A stretch of 37,978 nucleotides of DNA from contig DHFO01000008.1 in NCBI GenBank assembly GCA_002402295.1, positions 66,130 to 104,107 of the forward strand. The letters run 5' to 3'. This DNA comes from Caldiserica bacterium UBA4822. Its GTDB lineage: Bacteria > Caldisericota > Caldisericia > Cryosericales > Cryosericaceae. Below the pieces are notes generated by a model. The model ran no database searches and was not told the DNA's origin. It worked only from the letters and a program-made list of their open reading frames with translations. Position numbers and translations under genes: made by a program. Every line of letters starts with the position of its first letter. The stretch's first letter is position 1. Below are positions 16,076 through 23,571 of this stretch, one piece after another.

Positions 16076-16990
16076 TCACACCATCCCCGCCCTTGCGAAG
16101 GAGAAGTAGTCCTGGCGGGCACGACCCACGATGATGTGGTCCAGGACACGGACGCCGACATACTTCAACGCCTGCACGATCTTGTTGGTGGTGTCGATGT
16201 CTTCTTTGGAGGGATCGCACTCTCCGCTGGGATGGTTGTGGACAAGGACGACACGGCTGGCGTGGTGGATACAGGCTTCGCGGACAATGTCAGCGGGATC
16301 CACGACCGATGCGCTGATGCTGCCGCGGCTCACTTCGATGTCGTTGATGACCTTGTTGCGGATGTCCAGCAGGACAACGTAGAAGAACTCTTTGCCGGCG
16401 TCGCGCAGTTGTGGAGTGAACCGGTCACAAACATAGTCGATGGCATCCTCAGCGCTGGTGACGCGTTTTATCGTGGACGCTGGACCCTGCTGCAGGCGCT
16501 TGCCGACCTCGATGGCAGCCTTAAGTTCGACCGCCTTGGCAAGACCGATACCGCGCACATCGCAGAGATCCTCGACGCTGGCCTGATCCAGCTGACTCCA
16601 GCCGCCGAACCGGTTGAACAGGTCACGCCCCAGCTCCTCGGCGCTCCTGCCGTGGCTTCCCGTTCGAAACAGGATAGCCAGCAGGCGCGCGTTGCTCATC
16701 GTATCTGCCCCGCGTTTTGCCAGTTGCTCGCGGGGGCGCTCCTCGATCGCCCAGTCCTTGATGGAGACGTACGTGCGCTCGGCATTGATCCGGGCAAGGA
16801 CTTCCTTGCGGACGGTGTTGCACGCCTCCCTGCTCACGAGGTCCAGGGCCTGCACGATAGTGGTCTCCTGCGGCTCTTCTACCCGCCCCCCGTCTGCGTC
16901 ACGGAACCATGTTCCCGACCTGGACCACATGGGGTACGCTGCCCTCTGCACCAGGTATGCGACTGCTTCCTCTCGTTTCGACAAGTCCAT
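16076..16990 (-). CDS. radC: RadC-family protein (JAB/MPN domain) with N-terminal extension
   Basis: This 304-residue protein carries the RadC/UPF0758 layout from about residue 76. It has IKDWAIEERPREQL, a helix-hairpin-helix-like region ending VRGIGLAKAVELKAAIE, and the JAB metal site HNHPSG (251-256) with D264. E201 is a possible catalytic Glu. Typical RadC proteins are about 220-230 residues. Here about 75 extra residues precede them (MDLSKREEAVAYLVQRAAYP... to about NAERTYVS), and they match no domain I know. The extension seems real, since GGAGGGAAGG lies just before this ATG. The biochemical role of RadC is not settled; a DNA-repair role has been questioned. It lies inside the repeat-bounded segment. 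Confidence 0.85.
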   Translation of the reverse strand: MDLSKREEAVAYLVQRAAYPMWSRSGTWFRDADGGRVEEPQETTIVQALDLVSREACNTVRKEVLARINAERTYVSIKDWAIEERPREQLAKRGADTMSNARLLAILFRTGSHGRSAEELGRDLFNRFGGWSQLDQASVEDLCDVRGIGLAKAVELKAAIEVGKRLQQGPASTIKRVTSAEDAIDYVCDRFTPQLRDAGKEFFYVVLLDIRNKVINDIEVSRGSISASVVDPADIVREACIHHASRVVLVHNHPSGECDPSKEDIDTTNKIVQALKYVGVRVLDHIIVGRARQDYFSFARAGMV

Positions 16991-17351
16991 GCCTTCCCTC
17001 CGCTGTCATGAAAACCCTCATGATAAAACTATGGTGCCTTTCTCGAAGTTGGCAAGCCAAGTCTACAGCACGTCCGATCTTTCGCCCAATTCGCGTCAGA
17101 GCTGCGTTTGTACTCCACTGGATGTCCCCGGCCCGCTAAGTCGCCTTGGAGCGGGAGAACTCAATTGACCTCTCAAGAAGGCGGATCCGTGATGGTCCGG
17201 TTCCAGACTTGAGTGGAAGAGAGCCGTTTCTTCGTCAGAGCACCGCAGACTTCGCTAGTTTCGGTGACGATTCCTGAGCGATGCTTGCGCAGATCGTGTC
17301 CTGAGCACGCCGATCAGGATACCCAGAGGTGGTCGTGGCGACTGGTCAATT
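16991..17351. other. Non-coding stretch upstream of radC
   Basis: No protein-like frame is seen on either strand. A weak minus-strand promoter candidate for radC is TTGCCA, 18 bp, TAGTTT around 17025-17060. A small inverted repeat CCCGCT/AGCGGG lies near 17130-17156. No integrase fragment was recognised here. Confidence 0.4.
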
Positions 17352-17462
17352 CCCCTCGGCTCCACCATCAAGTCACTTCTGAGGCGTCCTGAATTCTCCT
17401 CGACTGCACGCACCGCGGTGCCGAGGTTCTGTATGTGTCTCGCTCCGGCGTTCGGATCGCTG
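17352..17462 (+). repeat. Direct repeat copy B (attR-like)
   Basis: This is the second copy of the 111-bp repeat, with 108 of 111 bases identical to copy A. It begins with the last 16 nt of tRNA-Ala, but the rest of the tRNA is absent, so it is not a second gene. Its right edge falls exactly where the decayed histidine kinase ends its conserved FYFTLQ segment. Read on the minus strand, the kinase frame continues through the repeat for about 28 codons to a TGA. Copy A keeps the same frame and stop. Confidence 0.85.
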
Positions 17463-18617
17463 TAGTGTGAAGTAGAACGTTGTTCCCTGCCCAACCGCGT
17501 TTTCAACCCACATGTCGCCGCCATCCCGGCGGAGAACTTGCTGAACGGTAGCCAGACCAATTCCAGTTCCTGGGAACTCGGCGGCAGTATGAAGCCGCTA
17601 GAACGGTGAGACGAGTTTGTCCTCTTACTTCATGTCAAATCCTGCTCGATCGTCACGCACGAAGTATGTCTGCTTGCCGTTTCTCTCCACCGTGCCGAAT
17701 TCAACATGCTGCGCACGCTCGTGGCGGCGCGTGAACTTCCACGCATTACCGAGAAAGTTCTCAAGCACCGCCCGCAACAGTGTTCCGTCGCCGACTCGTG
17801 TCACCACCGGATGTACTGCAACCTCCACGTGTCGATCAAGTTCACTGGTCCTGAGGTTTGAAGCTATTTGGCCCCTGTATTCGGACAGTTGATCTTTAAG
17901 ATTCTTGCTCTCTCTGATATCTGTAAGCTTGAGCACCGTTCCCATAATCGAACCCAGACGCCCGACGAGCGGCGACCCCGAAACCCTGAGCTGGGCTCCG
18001 GGGTGGTGCAGGCCAGTATCTCGCTCCATCGCTTGCGAAGTACCGCATGCGAGGGCAGCTAGCGGGCCCGATGCAGCCTCTTCGTTGTCCAGACGTTCTG
18101 TAATCAAGGTCAGCAGACTGTGGACCGGAAAAGGGTAAACCTCAAGAGTGGGAGAAGCACGGCACATAGTCAATGGCGCCGACCACGGCCGCATAGAGGG
18201 ACGCGAGGAGCAGTTGCATTTCCCTGCGTCGCGTTCCACCCGCGAGGAGGCTGACGTACCTGAAATACAGCCACGCCGAACGTGAACAATACCAGCCTGC
18301 GCTTCTCACCGAGCAGCCCAAGAGAAGATGCTGTCAGCAGGTAGACGGCGGGGCAGGGGAGAGAGGAGCCGAAGAAGGGGACAAGTCTGTAGAAAGCTGC
18401 GCCGAGGCTTGGGTCCTGCATAGTGTACATCAGGCCCGTCCCTGCAAGTCGGATACTGGGGCAAACAGTGGCTACGAGCAGCGATTTGCTCACGGCGCTT
18501 GTCTCCCCGCGTCAGAGCATAGATGCCAAACAGCACCATAAGCAAGGCGCTCATGAACATCGGGAAAGCGTATGGGTTGTGTGCATAGCTGGAACTGCTA
18601 CACAGGTCCGCTACCAT
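17463..18617 (-). pseudogene. Decayed membrane sensor histidine kinase
   Basis: Fragments of one kinase lie in order in different frames. First comes a hydrophobic N-terminal part (NPYAFPMFMSALLMVLFGIYAL). A frame change near 18490-18500 leads to further membrane segments (AAFYRLVPFFGSSLPCPAVY). Next, in another frame, is QLLLASLYAAVVGAID, then a PAS end (GSIMGTVLKLTDIRE), then the ATPase domain (LLRAVLENFLGNAWKF, GFDMK, EFPGTGIGLATVQQV, QGTTFYFTLQ). The HisKA domain with the phospho-accepting His is missing between PAS and ATPase. Two in-frame stops occur: TAA after GFDMK, where relatives usually have Tyr, and TAG in PF-stop-RLH, where they have Gln. With at least three frame changes, a deletion and two stops it cannot make a working kinase. 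ATG 18617 still has GGGAGG before it. Confidence 0.85.
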
Positions 18618-18655
18618 ACAATCCTCCCGGTGCGGCGCTAACATCCGCGAAGTCC

Positions 18656-18683
18656 TGTATACTGCGCCATCGCGTCATGTCAA
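18656..18683 (-). promoter_or_regulatory. Near-consensus promoter of the kinase pseudogene
   Basis: The minus strand has TTGACA (18678-18683), a 16-bp spacer and TATACA (18656-18661), about 40 nt before the pseudogene start. The promoter appears intact although the gene is decayed, so the region may still be transcribed toward the second repeat copy and radC. Confidence 0.65.
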
Positions 18684-18732
18684 TGCTCTCGAGTCCTGAA
18701 CCGCTCTGAGCCGTGGCGCTCACAGGGAGACC

Positions 18733-20757
18733 CTATTGCTGTCTTACCGAGATGACCGAAGTCAGGCCCCTGAGGGCATCCATCGTCTGGTGATAGATCG
18801 TGTCATTCGGGAACTCGGCAACGATCTTGATCTGTGTGCGACCCGGGTCGCCTTTCTTCTTGAAGACAGCCAGATGCTCGGCGTTTTTCATGTATCTGAT
18901 GTTGATATCGCGCTTGGCGAATTCCTCGGAAACTCTGTAGAGGACACCGGGCACGTTGAGCGTTTCGATGACAACTGTTCGCTCCTTCATCTTCCGTGGA
19001 ATCATCTCCCAATGGGCCTCTACAAGGCGTTCAGGTTCCATGGCAAGCGACGGAATGTTCACGCAGTCGGCTCTGTGGATGGTAACGCCCCGGCCGCGTG
19101 TGACGTAACCAAGGATTTCGTCCGGGTACTGTGGGTTGCAGCATGGCGCAACGACCACGGGCAGTGTGGGGTCTCCGTGTACGACGATTCGAAACCCCGG
19201 GTCTGCGATGCCCCGCCGAGGCGGCGCTGGAGTATGGCTTGCCGGCTGATGCGGATGCTCAGCCGCTTCGACTTTCTCCGAAACCTCGTGCTCCAACTCC
19301 TTCTTGCGCAGATACGCCCGTATGTGTGCCTTGGTGGACGCTGCCTTCACAAATCGCAGCCAGTCCGCTTTGGGTCCTCCTGAGTTACGCGATGTAATAA
19401 TCTGCACCCGATCGCCAGTCACGAGCTCGGTGTCGATCGGAACAATACGGTCGTTCACCCTGGCCCCCACCAAGTTGTTGCCGACGTCGGTGTGGATGTG
19501 GTACGCAAAGTCCACCGGTGTCGAGCCTGCAGGCAGGTTGATGACGTCGCCCTTAGGAGTAAAGACAAGTACCTCATCACTGAAGACATCAACCTTGACC
19601 CGTTCAACAAACTCACCGCTGCTGGGCACATCCCTCTGCCAGTCCACCATCTGACGCAACCATGCAAACCGCTCCGAATCGACAAGGTCTGCGGCCTTTC
19701 CTTCCTTGTACTTCCAGTGAGCAGCCACACCCATCTCGTCGACCTCGTGCATCCGCCTGGTCCGTATCTGGACCTCGAGCGGCTCTCCGTTCGAGCCCAG
19801 AACAGTTGTATGGAGGGACTGATAGCCGTTCGGCTTCGGCAGCGAGATGTAGTCCTTGACGCGGCCCGGGACAACCGTAAAGGCCTCATGCACATAGCCA
19901 AGCGCCAGATAGCACTCTGGAATAGTGTTCACAAGCACTCTCAAGGCCGTGAGGTCGTAGATTTCCTCGAAGGTCTTGCCCTGCTGCACCATCTTGCGAT
20001 GGATACTGTACAGGTTCTTGGGACGCCCCGACACCTGTACATGAAGGCCCTTTTCCTCAAGGAGGCTCTGAATCTGTTCGATCGTGCTCTTGACAAACGC
20101 CTCCCGCTCAGCACGTTTTGCAGCCACGAGGCCGGCCAGCCTGCGATATTCGTCAGGATTCAGGTAGCGGAAGGCAAGGTCCTCCATTTCCCACTTCAGC
20201 TCATAGATTCCAAGGCGATGTGCCAGTGGAACATAGATTTCCATTGTTTCCTGCGCGATGCGTTGCTGTTTGTCCTCGCTCAGGTACTGCAACGTCCGCA
20301 TGTTGTGCAAGCGGTCGGCAAGTTTGATGAACACAACCCTGAGGTCTGCAGCCATAGCAAGGAGGATCTTGCGAACGTTCTCGAGATTGTTTTCCTCGCG
20401 GGACAGGTAGTTCAACCCGTGCAGCTTGGTAACGCTCTCGACGAGCGACGCAACTTTGGGCCCGAAGGTATCCTGCAACTCCTCCACTGTCGCGTCCGTA
20501 TCCTCCAGAACGTCGTGGAGGAGCGAGGCAGCATACGTTTCTGCATCCAGGCGGAAGTTGACAAGAATCAGGGCTGCTTGCACAGGATGGATCATATACG
20601 GAGCGCCAGAAGCACGCTTCTGATCGCCATGCTTCTGGCGCGCAAACACAAATGCCCGCTGAACCAGGCCGACCTCGTCCCCGGATAGCCAGCCTTTGAG
20701 CTCTGCTATCAGTGACTCATAGTCCCTGTCGACATCCGACTCTGTTTCGGGCTTCAA
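18733..20757 (-). CDS. rel: Bifunctional (p)ppGpp synthetase/hydrolase, Rel/SpoT type
   Basis: This 674-residue stringent-response enzyme makes and breaks (p)ppGpp. The HD hydrolase site is intact: HDVLEDT (81-87) and KLADRLHNMRTL (145-156). The synthetase has YDLTALRVLV, GRVKDYISLPKPNGYQSLHT and EVQIRT. A TGS domain (VFTPKGDVINLPAGSTPVDFAYHIHTD), a zinc-finger-like segment starting APCCNP and a C-terminal ACT domain (about 600-674) follow. It is somewhat shorter than the usual 720-740 residues, mostly between TGS and the zinc finger. The start appears to be TTG, overlapping the apt stop as TTGA; there is no in-frame ATG before the conserved domain and no clear ribosome binding site, so translation is probably coupled to apt. 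Confidence 0.93.
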   Translation of the reverse strand: MKPETESDVDRDYESLIAELKGWLSGDEVGLVQRAFVFARQKHGDQKRASGAPYMIHPVQAALILVNFRLDAETYAASLLHDVLEDTDATVEELQDTFGPKVASLVESVTKLHGLNYLSREENNLENVRKILLAMAADLRVVFIKLADRLHNMRTLQYLSEDKQQRIAQETMEIYVPLAHRLGIYELKWEMEDLAFRYLNPDEYRRLAGLVAAKRAEREAFVKSTIEQIQSLLEEKGLHVQVSGRPKNLYSIHRKMVQQGKTFEEIYDLTALRVLVNTIPECYLALGYVHEAFTVVPGRVKDYISLPKPNGYQSLHTTVLGSNGEPLEVQIRTRRMHEVDEMGVAAHWKYKEGKAADLVDSERFAWLRQMVDWQRDVPSSGEFVERVKVDVFSDEVLVFTPKGDVINLPAGSTPVDFAYHIHTDVGNNLVGARVNDRIVPIDTELVTGDRVQIITSRNSGGPKADWLRFVKAASTKAHIRAYLRKKELEHEVSEKVEAAEHPHQPASHTPAPPRRGIADPGFRIVVHGDPTLPVVVAPCCNPQYPDEILGYVTRGRGVTIHRADCVNIPSLAMEPERLVEAHWEMIPRKMKERTVVIETLNVPGVLYRVSEEFAKRDINIRYMKNAEHLAVFKKKGDPGRTQIKIVAEFPNDTIYHQTMDALRGLTSVISVRQQ

Positions 20758-21266
20758 AGATCAATCAATGAAACGACTCTGGCCCCGCTCAGCTTGCTTG
20801 CCCCGTTCAAATCCTTGAGGGTGACGAGGAACGCGTAGGCGATGATGTCACCCCCCAGCGACTGCACCAGGTCAGCGGTCGCACTGACCGTGCCACCTGT
20901 TGCCAGGAGATCATCAACGATGAGGACACGCTCGCCGGACTTTATGGCGTCTTCGTGCATCTCCAGAATCGAGACACCATACTCAAGCTCGTACTCTTTC
21001 CGGACGGACTTGTACGGGAGTTTACCAGGCTTGCGGGCAGGTACGAATCCTACATGAAGAGCATACGCGAGTGCAGCACCGATAATGAAGCCGCGAGCTT
21101 CCACCCCGACGATCTTGTCAATGTGCTCACCCTGAAACCGCCGGGCCAATTCGTCAACAGCGAACCCAAACGCGCTGGCGTCGCCCATGAGCGGCGTCAG
21201 GTCCCTGAAGATGATACCCTTCTGGGGAAAATCGGGTATGTCGCGGACGTAATCTCTCAGGTTCAT
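20754..21266 (-). CDS. apt: Adenine phosphoribosyltransferase
   Basis: This 170-residue cytosolic enzyme salvages adenine with PRPP to AMP. It starts MNLRDYVRDIPDFPQKGIIF and has VGVEARGFIIGAALAYAL and the PRPP loop VLIVDDLLATGGT (about 118-130), all typical; length is normal. GGGAGG precedes the ATG by 4 nt. It lies 43 nt after secF and overlaps rel. In many genomes the order is secD-secF-recJ-apt-relA; here recJ is absent from the run. Confidence 0.96.
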   Translation of the reverse strand: MNLRDYVRDIPDFPQKGIIFRDLTPLMGDASAFGFAVDELARRFQGEHIDKIVGVEARGFIIGAALAYALHVGFVPARKPGKLPYKSVRKEYELEYGVSILEMHEDAIKSGERVLIVDDLLATGGTVSATADLVQSLGGDIIAYAFLVTLKDLNGASKLSGARVVSLIDL

Positions 21267-21309
21267 TTTGCCTCCCTGTATCGTTCCTGCTCTGTAGAGT
21301 AAAGCTTGT

Positions 21310-22236
21310 CTATGCCTTCCGGGCGACAGCCACCTTGTCCCTGTTCTTTGTCCATTGTACCAAAAGTGGCGTGGAGATGTAGATAGACGAGTACGTCCCC
21401 GATATCACTCCAACGAGGAGTGTAGTCGAGAAGTCACGAATTGGAGCACCGCCCACGATAAATAGAACCAGAACCGCAAGGAACGTCGTGAACGAGGTGT
21501 TGAATGAGCGTACCCACGTTTCGGTGACGGCAGCGTTGGCCAGCTTGTCAAACGGTTCCTTTGTTCGGAAGCGCAGCTTCTCGCGAATGCGGTCCATGAC
21601 CACCACACCGTCCTGCACCGAATACGTGACGATGGCGAGAAACGCCCCGACAAATGGAGCATTCAATGGAATCCGGAAGATGGCGAGGATACCGAGAGCA
21701 ACAAGAATATCGTGTACCATGCCCAGAATCGTGGCGAGACCAAACGAAAACCTGAAGCGGACACTAATGTACAGAAGCGTGAACAACAGCGCCAAACCCA
21801 GGGCCAGCCCGGAGCGCCGCAGAAGGTCATGTCCGATGACGGGCGCAATCGACGTAATCTCCTTGGTTGCGACGTCAATGGCCCCGTACTTGTCCGAAAT
21901 GGCACTGAGGATCTTGCCACTGACAGCAGGATCGATTTCTGCAGCCTCCACCTTCATGGTGATGCCTTTCTCGCCAGCCTTCTGCACGGTCACGTTGGAA
22001 TATCCGTTATCTGCGAGGATCTGACGCACCACCGCTTCGTCGGGAGCACGCTCGAAGGACGCGTTGATGACCGTCCCTCCGATGAAATCAATACCCAGTT
22101 TGAGAGGGGCGCCGAAACTGATCGTGTTGACGACCATTGCAACGATACCCAGTGCGATGATGATACCCGAAATGGTGAACCATGTCCGGGTCTTGCCTAT
22201 GATATCCCAGGTAAGAATTCTCTCTCTGAATTTCAT
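21310..22236 (-). CDS. secF: Protein translocase subunit SecF
   Basis: This 308-residue integral membrane protein, with SecD, uses the proton gradient to help complete protein export through SecYEG. One N-terminal membrane segment is followed by a periplasmic (extracytoplasmic) domain and five more segments. The GIDFIGGTVI motif (from about 48) and an SVRFRFSFGLATILGMVHDI segment are typical. The helix usually written YSxNDTVVVFDRIRE reads TYSVQDGVVVMDRIRE here, a change next to residues thought to matter for proton coupling. The gap to secD is 12 nt, and the two subunits would be made in similar amounts. Confidence 0.93.
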   Translation of the reverse strand: MKFRERILTWDIIGKTRTWFTISGIIIALGIVAMVVNTISFGAPLKLGIDFIGGTVINASFERAPDEAVVRQILADNGYSNVTVQKAGEKGITMKVEAAEIDPAVSGKILSAISDKYGAIDVATKEITSIAPVIGHDLLRRSGLALGLALLFTLLYISVRFRFSFGLATILGMVHDILVALGILAIFRIPLNAPFVGAFLAIVTYSVQDGVVVMDRIREKLRFRTKEPFDKLANAAVTETWVRSFNTSFTTFLAVLVLFIVGGAPIRDFSTTLLVGVISGTYSSIYISTPLLVQWTKNRDKVAVARKA

Positions 22237-22248
22237 GGTCGTCCTCCC

Positions 22249-23487
22249 TCAGCCCAGGTATTTCCTGCTGTTCTTTGTGACAGCAGGCGTGAGTAGGAGG
22301 TCCACCAGCGTATGGCTGGCGAATACAGCCGTGAACATGCTCACAAGAACACCCAGTGCAAGAGTGACCGCAAATCCCTTCACCGTGCCTGTGCCAAGGT
22401 AGAACAGGAATGCCGTGCCCACGAGCACTGTGAGGTTCGAATCGAACACGGCGCGGAAGGCTTTCGAGAATCCGGCAGCGACTGCTCCTCGTGCGGTCTT
22501 CCCTGCGGCCAGTTCCTCCCGGATGCGCTCGAAGATGATGCAGTTGGCGTCCACTGCCATGCCAATCGAAAGAATAGCCCCTCCAATCGCGGGCAGTGAA
22601 AGGGTTGCATGCAGCAGGAGATACATGGCCATCAGGATATCCGCATACACGGTGAGTGCCAAGCCTGATACAAGTCCCAGATAGCGATACATGAAGAACA
22701 TCCAGCCCACGATCAGCAGAAACGCAATTGCAGCTGCCCAAACGCTGCGGCTGACAAAAGCGGTGCCCAAAGATGGACCGACCACTTGCTCCGAAATGGG
22801 GGTGAGTTTCACCGGCAAAGCGCCGCTCTTCAGCAGCAACGCGAAGTTGCTCGCCTCCTCGGCAGTGAACCCCCCAGTGATGACGCCCTTGCCATCGGCG
22901 ATTGCCTCATTGACGGTCGGGCTCATGAGAACCTGGTTGTCGAGGTAGATTGTAATCTTCTTGCCGATGTTGGCGGCCGTTGCATCCGCAAATGCCTTCG
23001 TTCCAGCATCATCGAGCTCAAAGGAAATCTGCGGCTCTCCCAAACTCGACTGCTCCTGGCTGAACACCAACTGCGCATTCTTGAGATGAGAGCCGGTCAC
23101 GATGACCTTGCCGTCCTCAGTCTTGAATTCCAGCAGTGCGGTCTTGCCAATAAGCTCCTTGGCACGCTCCGGATCTTCCCAGCCAGGAAGCTCTACGATG
23201 ATGCGCTTGGACGTCGCACCTTCACGCACTACCGTCGCCTCACTGACACCAAGAGAGTTCACTCGCTTGTCAATGACGCCCACTGCCGCGTCGATCGCAT
23301 CGTTCGTTGCCTGCACTGTTGCAGTGTCCTCGGCCTCCAGCACGATGCGCACGCCGCCACTGAGGTCAAGACCAAGTTTCGGGGCAAGCCTCGGATTCTT
23401 GGCAACCAAACCCTGGTAGTTGATCACGCCAGCAGCAAGAGCTACGACGATGGCAACAACCAAACCACTTGTTACTTTCGACCGCAT
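22249..23487 (-). CDS. secD: Protein translocase subunit SecD
   Basis: This 412-residue membrane protein is the partner of SecF. It has an N-terminal membrane anchor (residues about 7-26), the LGLDLSGGVRIVLEAED motif, a large extracytoplasmic region with the P1 fold, and a C-terminal membrane block. In that block is SIGMAVDANCIIFERIREE, the conserved functional motif. Length is near the short end for SecD, as in many Gram-positive or thermophile proteins. CAGGAGGAAGGATC gives a strong ribosome binding site. It is the first gene of the secD-secF-apt-rel operon. Confidence 0.95.
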   Translation of the reverse strand: MRSKVTSGLVVAIVVALAAGVINYQGLVAKNPRLAPKLGLDLSGGVRIVLEAEDTATVQATNDAIDAAVGVIDKRVNSLGVSEATVVREGATSKRIIVELPGWEDPERAKELIGKTALLEFKTEDGKVIVTGSHLKNAQLVFSQEQSSLGEPQISFELDDAGTKAFADATAANIGKKITIYLDNQVLMSPTVNEAIADGKGVITGGFTAEEASNFALLLKSGALPVKLTPISEQVVGPSLGTAFVSRSVWAAAIAFLLIVGWMFFMYRYLGLVSGLALTVYADILMAMYLLLHATLSLPAIGGAILSIGMAVDANCIIFERIREELAAGKTARGAVAAGFSKAFRAVFDSNLTVLVGTAFLFYLGTGTVKGFAVTLALGVLVSMFTAVFASHTLVDLLLTPAVTKNSRKYLG

Positions 23488-23518
23488 GATCCTTCCTCCT
23501 GATTTCGAGAACGTCTCA

Positions 23519-23547
23519 AATGTACATCAGATGAGGCTCACTGTCAA
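23519..23547 (-). promoter_or_regulatory. Near-consensus promoter for secD-secF-apt-rel
   Basis: The minus strand has TTGACA (23542-23547), a 17-bp spacer and TACATT (23519-23524), about 30 nt before the secD start, in the short gap after tgt. It gives the four-gene operon its own start independent of queA-tgt. Confidence 0.75.
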
Positions 23548-23571
23548 TGCAGCACTGGCACTCCGGCGCTG

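Larger units (their letters stand above)
15526..17462. mobile_element. Candidate small integrated element bounded by tRNA-Ala-derived direct repeats
   Basis: The two 111-bp repeats are offset by 1,826 bp. The enclosed DNA holds a weak 83-codon frame, a perfect palindrome and radC. RadC-like JAB proteins are frequent on genomic islands and prophages. No integrase, recombinase, relaxase or replication gene is present, so if this is an element it is a remnant or depends on enzymes supplied elsewhere. The alternative is a local duplication of the tRNA 3' region followed by insertion or rearrangement. The boundaries are seen directly; the mobile-element reading is inference. Confidence 0.45.

Noticed and set aside
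15639..17334. 7-bp inverted repeat GACCACC / GGTGGTC near the inner edges of the repeat-bounded segment, as transposon ends
   Set aside because: It is too short, not at the exact edges, and no transposase or target duplication of matching type is present.
17590..17650. Stop-codon recoding (TAA/TAG read as amino acids) in the kinase
   Set aside because: The same gene also has frame changes and lacks HisKA, so decay explains the stops better; all other genes in the window end normally.
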